Positions 37,331 through 64,000 of a DNA stretch of 64,000 nt are shown here, in pieces. How positions within the stretch are numbered: the stretch's first letter is position 1; the number at the start of each line of letters is the position of its first letter. A program made the translations under genes and the position numbers. Below the pieces are notes generated by a model, which saw only the letters and a list, made by a program, of their open reading frames with translations, did not search any database and was not told the DNA's origin. Source of the stretch: Larus michahellis (Eukaryota > Chordata > Aves > Charadriiformes > Laridae). The stretch spans positions 24,337,583 through 24,401,582 of the forward strand of contig NC_133901.1 in assembly GCF_964199755.1 (NCBI RefSeq), read 5' to 3'.

Positions 37331-40300
37331 CTGCTGTGTGCGGGTTGTTCCTGAAGAAACAGTTGTAGATGTTCATATAAACTCATATTTGAAATCCGCT
37401 AATCAGAGTCTCTGACACTTCTACCCAAGCTTCTTAATTACTCGTGAAGTTTAACACATGTGAATGCACCAAAAAAAATCTATCGAAATGTAAGGGGTCA
37501 GTTTACCCGGTTTTGGAATCTGGAGAATCTCTTTGAAAGCAGCCTCATCGTTGACTGGCATTACTGTTTTCTGACATCTTTTACAAATACAATATTTGTT
37601 TTGGGTCTTTGAAAATCCTTTAAATTCTTCTTCTACTGTATCTCTAGATCCTGTTTTTATTATTGTGCCGAGTCATCCTAGGCATAACGGTCCCCTCAGT
37701 TGGGCTTGGTACAGTCTGGCATGACAAATGACCCAGGATTCCATCCAGAGCACGTTTGTTTTGTAGGTCCAGGAAGCATCTGGTTTGGGCTTAACAGAAA
37801 TGAGGCAAAATACGTAATGCCATCATTTCTCATACGTGTGTTTACTGAGAACGCTCTGTGGAAAAGGCAAAAAGGTGTACTAGAGGGGGAAAAAAGATGC
37901 AGCCCAGACTGAAACGGTGGGAGATACATCTTTTGCATAAGCATCTTATGAAGATTGTCTGCTTTTATATGGTGAATAGAGACCCTGGAAATATGAAATT
38001 GGCTTCATCTGCCATGTAAACCTTGATTTTAAAAATGTATTTCCCTGTTTTAGCTAGCCTGTTACAGGGCACTATAAAAAAAATCTTAAATGAAAAAAAT
38101 CTTACCCAGAGCTTTTATAAAACTTTAAAAAAAAAAAAAGTTAATTTATAATTTTTCATAAGTAGACCAAGGGAGTACTTTTTATCTGAAACTATCAGAA
38201 AAATCTGGTAACTATTTTTTTGAGAACAAACCACATTGTTAAAACGTGAAACTTGATCGTTACTGACTTCAGTTTAGCAATTTCATGTTGACGCTGCCAG
38301 ACCCCGTCTGGCTCCTGTAGAGCCACTGCGTCTGCAGTAACCTTAGTTGGAGGCAGTGCCAGACTTAAGCTGGCACTTGTTGAAAGTTTGTTTGATTTTT
38401 TGCAAGGGAAGAAGGTGTTAGCTGCCTTAATTTTCTACTGTTTTAACTCCTTGGACCAACTATTGTAACTCTTTGGACCACAGAAGCACGAGGGAAGGAA
38501 GCAAAAACGCAGGGGTTAGGTGGGAAGGGCAGGATTGCAGCAGTACTGACTTAGATTTGCTTAACGTTTCAGACTGACACCCTTAGGATTGTGAAGCAGG
38601 AGTGGGGACAGTTTAACTTGGTATAGTTGCAGTCATTTCTGTCCTCAGAAATGCTTTTTCTCTGTCTGAAACTGCAAGTCTGGAGCTAGGATAGGAAGGC
38701 TGCTTTTTCAGTGACTACTGGTCTGCCACAGCGTGCTGCCCTGCATATTGTGGTGGCCCCAGATCAGTTTGCTTTGATGTAGCAGGATACAAGTTGAAGC
38801 AGTTTGCCTGAACCTTCCCTGCAGCTTGGCCCTTGAATGCTGTGGAAATATACATTATAGGAACAGACAGAGAACCGGAAACTATTTACTGTCTTACTTT
38901 TGTTTCAGTGAGGAAAGGGCAACTGTTTCAGAGTTCCATTACCTTTTCTTTGGAGGAGTTGAAGATGTGTTTGCTCCCATAATATTGAACACTTTCTGTT
39001 GTGCGTGGTACGTGCACAAATGTCTACGGCAGCCCATGTCAGGGCAAAGGATAAACAAAGGCATTTTTCCACTGTATGTATGTGGCACAGTACTAAGCCT
39101 GGAAGTTGTCTCTTCTCTGTCTTATTAAGTCCTGAACCTGCCATCCAGTCCTATGGCCACAGACTGGAGTGCATAAAGATGATTTGCATGTACATGTGAC
39201 TCTTGTGACAATTACATGCAGGTACTTATTAAGGAAAACTGCTATATAAAAAGTAGAAGGAGGTGGAGGTTGTGGTGAGAGATGCACGGCCTAAAAAAAT
39301 CAAAATTGTGAATGATTTCCTTAAAAGGAGATGCTGACATCTGAAAAACAAAGTCCTGTAATTAGGGTTTGGCTTTGTGCTTGCTCTGGTCTTAATATGC
39401 CTGAGTGCCTTGGCACAAATCTGCTGGTTATATGTACAAAATGGAGAAGGCTTTTTTTGAGCAGAAGTTATGAAAATACCAAAGCAATGGAAAATAAACA
39501 AAACTTGTTGGATAGTTCAGTCCTTCTGATCTCTTTCAGATATATATTTCATTGTCATGTGCACTGTTTTAAAATTTAGAAGGGGGTTATTTAATATTAA
39601 AGGGCTGAACGAGACATCAAAACATGGGATTTTTACCTTTATAAATTGGCTTTAGAGTTTATATTTTCCTCTGACAAACCTATTCTTATGATGGAATCCT
39701 GAGAATCAAATTGAGTCTTGTTCTTGTTTACTTTTAGATGCCTGTCTTAGATGTCAAGCTGAAAACAAACAAGAAGATTGTGTTGGTATGTAGTGATATC
39801 ATTCGCTTGTTTTTCAATTGAAGCTTCTCTCAGTAGGGTGCATTTTAAAGTTTGAAGGGAGTAGTGATTTTATTAATGCGCAAAAGTAAACTGGTGTTCC
39901 TTTCTACATTGTGTCATCTTTTTACATTAGTAATACTTTATGCTTTATTTTTGAGCACTAATAAAATTAGTTTTGACTTTAGACATGCTGTAGGACAAAA
40001 TAGCTTCAAATTTGCAGTCAACACATACGCAACTGAGAGGTTTAAGTTTCTCTCACCCTGAGCGTAACTGAGGAGATGATAATGTACCCTTTTGAAGTGG
40101 GTAGGAAAAGGTTACCTTTTTTTTTTTTCTGAGATGCATGCCAGAAGACACAGTGGTAATACCATAAAAAGTTCAGAAATAAATGCGTGTCTGGGTTAGA
40201 AAGTGGTATTTTTCCCAGTCTTAACTCAGACATAGCAGAGGCAATTGCTTGTTTGTTTACTTTTTATTTGAAAAAGTGGAATCACTTGAGTTTGCTATAG

Positions 40301-41348
40301 TGCTCTTTAAACAGAAACATACTTTCAGTTGCATACCAATGTATGCAAAAGCAAATCTTAACTTAATTCTCATATATTTAAATCAAAAATAATGAAAATT
40401 GTCTCAAAGCGTTTGCTTTAAACCTTTAAGTCAACTTTTAAACCAGTGGTAAACTTTTTCATGCCCTGGTTCTTTCTGATTTGAAGTATGTTGTCTCAAA
40501 CTTAATCCACTGTTGTTTTTGACGATTGTTTTAATGAGAACAGGAATTTCCTGTTCCAGATATCTTAACTGGCTTGCTAAGTGTCATCATTTGCAACACT
40601 TTTGATTGGTACGCTTGTATTCTAATAGGGAAAATGTGAACTAATAAGGGAAAAAAGCAAAGTAACCAATACTATTCAGGAGTAGGTGGACAACAGACAG
40701 CACTTTTTGTTGTGTTGAAACAATTGTAGCCTATAGACTTAGACCTGTGTCCCGGTCTAAGATCCTGTTCTGAGGCTATGTACTGTATCAAATGGGCCTC
40801 CTTTGATTATCACACATTTAAGTTTAAACACTGCATTTCACGTGACAATTTGCTGATATGCTCTTGCGTGATAGTCAGTCAGTATATTTTGGTATATTTT
40901 GGTACTGGGGAAGATAAATTGAATAACTTAGGTGGTTGCACTTATTTCTTGGACAGAACTGATAAATGTGTTTATACATTCACAAAACTGTGTCACTTTA
41001 TACGAGAAGGTGAGAATACGTGTGTTTCTTTTTTTGTAATTGTAAATAAGTAAAGGATTGATGAGAAAGACTATAATAATCCAATCTAAATGGATAAATA
41101 TGTGATTACCCATTTTGTCTCTAAAGCTTGCGGTGGTTATAAACATCTGAGAATGATGGTTTGGACCATGCTGTAGGTGTTGATTGGACAGCTGAGGGTG
41201 ACTGGAACATGTTCTTTCTTCTCTTTCAGTGGTTTGGGGAGAATGCAATCATTCCTTCCACAATTGCTGCATGTCCTTGTGGGTGAAACAGAATAATCGC
41301 TGTCCCCTCTGCCAGCAGGACTGGGTAGTCCAGCGAATAGGCAAATGA
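36709..41348 (+). CDS. RNF7: RNF7 (SAG/ROC2/RBX2), RING subunit of cullin-RING ligases
   Basis: Small RING-H2 protein that binds cullins, chiefly CUL5, and recruits the E2 for ubiquitin or NEDD8 transfer. It acts in nucleus and cytoplasm. Coding exons are 36709-36886, 39738-39785 and 41230-41348, joining to 114 residues; the human protein has 113 from general knowledge. The start is ATG in gcgccATGG, a strong context, giving [11 protein letters not shown]. The cullin-binding strand [18 protein letters not shown] is followed by the zinc ligands: [28 protein letters not shown] and CPLCQQDW, ending VVQRIGK. All ligands are present. The extra residue falls in the low-complexity N-terminal segment, the part that normally varies. 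It lies between RASA2 and GRK7 on the same strand, as in mammals. Confidence 0.98.
36887..41229 (+). other. RNF7: RNF7 introns 1 and 2
   Basis: Intron 1 (36887-39737) starts in the CpG island and becomes AT-rich. Intron 2 (39786-41229) is AT-rich throughout. I see no further exon, mobile element or RNA gene in either. Confidence 0.65.
39738..39785 (+). CDS. RNF7: RNF7 coding exon 2 (48 nt)
   Basis: The acceptor is gtttacttttag and the donor is tgttg|gtatgt. It encodes [15 protein letters not shown], the loop carrying the additional zinc ligands. It has one split codon at each end. Confidence 0.96.
41230..41348 (+). CDS. RNF7: RNF7 coding exon 3
   Basis: The acceptor is cttctctttcag. It encodes [20 protein letters not shown], then [18 protein letters not shown] and TGA at 41346-41348: the second half of the RING-H2 domain and the natural C-terminus. 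Confidence 0.97.
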
Positions 41349-42560
41349 AAACACTGGAAGTTTTTTTTTTTTTCTGTTGAACTTGTTGAAATAGTGTATG
41401 TCTTATGCCATATGCTCATACAAAAAAATGAAACGTGTCAATCATGGCATGATTTATTTGGCTTATCTGCTACAAGAACAGTGTGGTTTTGTTGTATGCT
41501 CTTTTCTGTACAAGGTGGCAATGGTTAGTCTTACTGCAGGTATTTCTACAATGAAAAAAAGAGAGACGCTACATTAGCAAATATATCTGGTATGATTTGA
41601 GTGTTAACTGTATCAGAGCATAGAAATGTGGTGGTGCAGATTATACCCTAAATACAGTTTATTTAATGTTTTTTGCATAGATAAATGGATTAATTCGAAA
41701 GGGCGACCTCACCTACAAGTCTGATACGCTGCATAGTTCGCTGTCAGGATAAAGAATTTGTTTTCTAAGTAATATTGTATACAAAGACACAGTTGATGAG
41801 TTTTTTAGAAAGTATTCTGTTTTTTAATCTAAAATTAATTGCGTGTAAACCATTTGCTATGTGCTTTTGCCATCACACTATACTAAACATTTCTAACTTA
41901 GGTTTTCTTTATGACTTTAGAAAATCTTGTTTTGTTGTATTTCTAATTCTGTTGCTGTATTATATTCTGTACATGATTCCTGTGACCATAGTGTTAAAAT
42001 TTAACCACATTAATATTTTTTTTATTTATATTTCTGTTAGAGATCACAGAGATATGCATTTTTAATCCAGAGGCTTTTGGTACAAAGACACGTATTTGGT
42101 ATCAGTTAACTAGTGGTGTAAACAATCTCACTGGTTAGCTGACTAATCTAGAAAGCAAACAAAATGGATAATTTAAATATCGCAAGGAAAGCAGGTACTA
42201 GTTAAATCTAGGGAAAAATGTTAAATTGTGGTTTCATGAAAATTCAGTTAATAGAAGTTTCTTTATCATCATTGTATTGGTTATAATGTTTTGTAAGTGG
42301 GAGAAAACGTTTCATTTTTGTGGAAATCCCCTATATATCATCTTTTTATATGAATTGCGTGATTTTTTTTTTTTTTTTCTTACAGATATTTAAGTATTTG
42401 CCTCTGACTTTGCCTTTTCCCTAAATATCCAAAGTAATTACTATTAATCTGGACATGTGCTGTGGGGTTTATTTTAATATATGTAATAGGTTGAATTACT
42501 GCTTTAAGTCTGTAACAAATTCAGACTTAATAAAATGGTTAATAAACCTGGGTGAAATTG
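41349..42560 (+). other. RNF7: RNF7 3' UTR (inferred) with poly(A) signals
   Basis: AT-rich sequence follows the stop. The first consensus poly(A) signals are paired AATAAA hexamers at 42529-42534 and 42541-42546, implying a UTR of about 1.2 kb. The end is inferred from these hexamers only. Confidence 0.5.
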
Positions 42561-45429
42561 AAGCAATATTTTATGCATATCATTGTTTACTTCAAAATTA
42601 TCACCTTAAATATTTAAGAATAATGCATTTCTCAGTAGATTTATTTCTATCTAGTTCTGTTTATTTTAAGTATATTTAAAGAGGTTTATCTTCACTGTAT
42701 AAAGTAGTTGCAATGGCAATCTTTGTGTCAACAAGCATGCATGCAGAGTTTACTGTGTTTTTGTTTAATCTTGTAATCTTGTTTTTAAAATGTTTTGAGT
42801 TTTTTAAATACAGCTTTTTGCTCATTACACACTGAGATAAAAAAAAAATCCTCTGTGTTACAGTGTATCACATCAGTCGTTGTTATCCCAGATGATGTCT
42901 GTCTTAAAATTGAAAACAAATATAAAATAGGTTAACAGTAGTAATGAAGTACCTATAGCATTTATGTTGTTACAGAGTATTTCTGTTTGTGTAAAAGGAT
43001 TCTTCATAAAATGAGTGCAAAAGAAAATCTGGTTGGATGTGGAAATAATTTTTGCTGTCACATTCAAACTATGTCTTATCTACCACCTATTTTCTCTGAC
43101 AGAATTTGGTCCCAGGCTCCATCCTCTAACCTCTATTAATTCCATCTGGTCCCATCAGAGGACTTCTTCCTTCATTTTGCTTTGGTTTGTAGGTGAATAT
43201 GGAAAGTATCAAAGTAATTTTTACTCTGCTTTCAGTTCATATCACATGCATGACAAGAGTAGCTGAAATTATAATTGTAGAAAAGTTTTTCCAAAGTGTC
43301 AGCTCAAACAGATTTTAACACATATGAGGTATTAAGACAGTTAATGTTGAAATCAAAGCAGCTGATACTTGTGTGTATCTGTTTGTGTATTGTAAGTATC
43401 TTGTTGGCCAGTAATTAGAGGTTCACCTAGAATATAAGGTAATGAATTTTAAGTCCTGCATGTTTTCTCTGTGATTTAGAGGAGATCAGCTTAAGTCCCA
43501 GTCTTTCTGAGCTTTGCACCAGAGAAATTTTCTTGTGTTCCAAATCATACCCTGATATTCTATTAGCATAATTCCTAATAAGTACCCACATTTAGTCATT
43601 AATTTGTTCACCTTTCAAGACCAGCCATTCATACTGCTACTGTTTGAGCTGTGGTGGCATTCTTGCTAAATGTGGGGGGGGGGGGGAAAAAGACCCTGCT
43701 GAACTTTAGGACCTGAAGTTAAAGCTCTAATTGCCTCCTTTCTTGCCTTTCTGTAGCCAGCGTTTTATAGGATTATGTTGCTGTGGGCACCGTTTTCAGG
43801 AAAGCCACCAGCAGAATTCTGCATTTAGTCCTTTGACTTCTTTCAGTTTTACTTACGCTGCTGGCTGTGTTATTTAGCCCTTTATGTAACCTTCTCCTGC
43901 CCCGGGCTTGCGTTCACCTGTCAGAATTAGCCGTTGCTGTACAAGCAAGACTTCCAAATACTCTGCTTTAGAGTACACCACGTTCTCCTGCACATATAGC
44001 AGTTTGCGATGGATGGCCCCCTCAATCACAGCTAGAGAAACACATCTCTAATGTAATTTTGTAGAGTATAAGCATGAGTTATATGTCAGATGGGTTCAAT
44101 GCAGACAGGATTAAGCACGTAAAAACAAAATACTTACATAGTAGTGGAGTGACCAAAAGCAGCCAAGAAGGGCTTAGCATTTACAGTAGGGAGTCTGAGA
44201 GATGCCTGTTGTTACTGTTAATGTTTAGCGTTTGCGATTCAGCTCTTCAGCTTGCTCTAAGAGTGAAAAAAGAGGAAAGGAAACTTGACCTTGACCTCAG
44301 GAGTAAAGCTTGACGCCATTGCTACTGGAAGATTCATGGAACTGCTCTTCCGGTTCCCATAATACCTTCAAGAAAGTTTTAGCAGCCAAATCACATGACC
44401 CCACAGCAGAAGGGCGCTTAGCCTAGTAAGTGCCACACATGATTTTTATTCCTTTGGGAAAAAAATTGGGCACAGACTTCCTGGTAGGCAGCCAGTGAGT
44501 GAAGTCAGGTGGAATTTGCATTCACTTGATTATAATCAGCTTTGTCCCTTTATTGGTGCCACCTCAGCCATACACTGTTGCCACCTTCTCATCTTGCCAC
44601 TTACTGTCATAAAGCTCAGCAGGGAAAATAAACTGAGGCCACAGTACATACGGAACTGTCTTGGCAAGATTCGGCTGATCATTTGAAGTGGGTTCGCTTT
44701 CTCTGTGGATAGGAGATGAAGTCAGAACTATATGTTGTTTTGTATATAGGGATCATTATTTTTAGACCAGCAGCAGGTCTTAGCCTCTGCATGTAATCCT
44801 CTCAGACAGAGCCACATGAGGCATCAAGGTTTGCATGAAGTGTCTGTGGAGCTCAGTCATTGGTGTTGTGTGTAGCTTGCGTTTTGGAATTATGAATGCT
44901 CAAAGCACTGAGTGATGTGATAATTTAAAGCTCAATTACATGTTCGTCTGTGTCAGCTTCTGTTTCAGGCATGGCAGATATGTGATAAAAGCTTTCTATA
45001 AAACCAGATCCCAACTTACATAATTCTTAGTACATTGGTGTTATCTGTGTCGAGCCAGGGAGATACAAGATTGTCCTATTAACTATGGCCAGAGTGCCAC
45101 TGAGTTTGGAGTGTGTGTGTATTGCAGACAGGAATCTGCATGCTCTCATCAGCCAGAGACAGTGCATATAGAGGGAATCTTGGTATGTTTAAAGGTTATC
45201 AGGACCCATTCTGAAAAACACCAGCTGAACTGCCTGCATTTGGTGCTGCCAGTGAGAAGGTTTGCCTAGGATCTCATCCCTCAGCTATACATAGCAAACT
45301 CAAAGCTCCTTACAGAGAAACCTCTTACCAGTCACTTTCCACAAATGGTGCATATACCTAAAGGTACTTAATGAAAATCCTTGAGAAGTATTTAATGTAA
45401 AAGCAGTTAGACTCTCTGGTGTTTTTCAG
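42561..45429. other. RNF7-GRK7 intergenic / GRK7 upstream region
   Basis: No gene is recognised. A G13 run lies at 43674-43686. Three GGATTA/TAATCC cores (43770, 44108, 44794) resemble CRX/OTX photoreceptor sites, but nearly one is expected by chance in this length. Any GRK7 promoter must lie here or be joined through an untranslated exon. Confidence 0.5.
43674..43686. repeat. Poly(G) tract, 13 nt
   Basis: Uninterrupted G13 between tgt and aaaaag, in the spacer between RNF7 and GRK7. Confidence 0.9.
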
Positions 45430-45541
45430 AGGCCACCACACACCACTCGCAGGGCGAAGTGCAGGGCAGCTACAGCACAGCACTTGGGCCAGTTACTCAT
45501 TTTGTCTCAACGAGGCTCTGCCACCCCAAGAGCTTGCCAGG
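45430..45541 (+). other. GRK7: GRK7 5' UTR, possible internal splice acceptor
   Basis: gtgtttttcag at 45419-45429 is a good acceptor 112 bp before the ATG, suggesting that a non-coding first exon may lie upstream. The frame stays open through this segment, but no in-frame ATG precedes 45542. Confidence 0.4.
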
Positions 45542-63384
<17,843 letters not shown>

Positions 63385-64000
63385 GTATGCCTTACTTCTC
63401 AAATTCAGTAAATGCCAGATTAAAGCTGCAAACAATACTATTATTTTACATATTACACAAAATGAGGTTAGATCATGATTTTCTAGAGAGTACTGAATTT
63501 TCCCTTTCACTTCTAGGAAATATTCACTTCTAGATAATATGGAAATAAGGGAAAAAAGAAAGAAGTGTGATTGTCTGTCCTCACCCTGGACTACTCATAG
63601 GAGCTCCCTTCTTGGTATTTTGTGGGGTTAGACTCTATATAGTTTTGGGAGAAGGGAGCAGCATTTCTTGCATTTTCTTTTCTAAAGGTAAGGGATATTC
63701 GAGTAGATACTTGCATCTATGCTAATGCAAACTGAATGCACAATCTTAGGCTGGATCACTTACTGGAATGATGTGGGCAAAAATCCAAATCTGCAATGTG
63801 GATCCTCTTCCCTGCAGATATCTAACTTGCAAGGCTGTGTCTTTGGCTTCTTACTGAAGAGACCTTAACCCCTCTGCTTTACTCAAGTGCTTTAGAAAAA
63901 TCTTGTAGAGGTTCTGGTCTTCCTGACTCATCCCAGGGAGAAAAGGGAGGAAAAGAATATTGAGCATAAATTCTTATAAAGCAAAATATTTTTTGGGACT
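63385..64000 (+). other. GRK7: GRK7 intron 3, start
   Basis: Non-coding sequence after the exon 3 donor. The last GRK7 coding exon is not reached before the window ends. Confidence 0.7.

Noticed and set aside
36604-37415. Long open frames on both strands of the RNF7 CpG island (up to about 254 codons)
   Set aside because: They follow from GC-rich composition that lacks stop codons. The real product uses the ATG at 36709 and splices at 36886.

Overview
This is vertebrate nuclear DNA, almost certainly from a bird. Coding sequence is sparse and split into short exons with GT/AG introns. The recognisable mobile elements are chicken-type CR1 LINE fragments that end in the ATTCTATG-like 3' tail typical of avian genomes. 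The gene order RASA2 - RNF7 - GRK7, all on the + strand, matches the conserved block at human 3q23; from general knowledge the chicken counterpart is on chromosome 9. I see no operons, CRISPR arrays, phage or other prokaryotic features.

Layout. (1) 1-27.8 kb is the 3' three quarters of RASA2, a Ras GTPase-activating protein of the GAP1 family. I could place 19 consecutive coding exons between 5232 and 25398. Their reading phases all join, giving 673 residues that run from inside the second C2 domain through the RasGAP, PH and Btk zinc motifs to the natural stop. A 3' UTR of about 2.35 kb follows, with a poly(A) signal at 27753. The N-terminal exons lie upstream of the window. (2) 27.8-36.5 kb is intergenic. 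It holds a 5'-truncated CR1 at 31.6-32.8 kb and, at 30.3-31.1 kb, an unrecognised small spliced-gene candidate: TATA element, CpG-enriched start, three phase-compatible exons and an AATAAA. (3) 36.6-42.6 kb is RNF7 (SAG/ROC2), complete in three coding exons, starting in a strong CpG island. (4) 45.4-64 kb is GRK7, the cone opsin kinase. Coding exons 1-3 are present. A 15.75 kb intron holding a decayed CR1 separates exons 2 and 3, and the last exon lies beyond the window.

The three named genes do not form a pathway. They share a neighbourhood: RASA2 turns off Ras at the membrane, RNF7 is the RING subunit of cullin-5-type ubiquitin ligases, and GRK7 phosphorylates light-activated cone opsins.

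The observations most worth a second look are the small gene candidate at 30.3-31.1 kb and a near-identical 140-bp direct duplication, each copy containing a poly(G) tract, that brackets one in-frame 75-nt RasGAP exon of RASA2 (15232-15803). I found no convincing previously undescribed multi-gene system.
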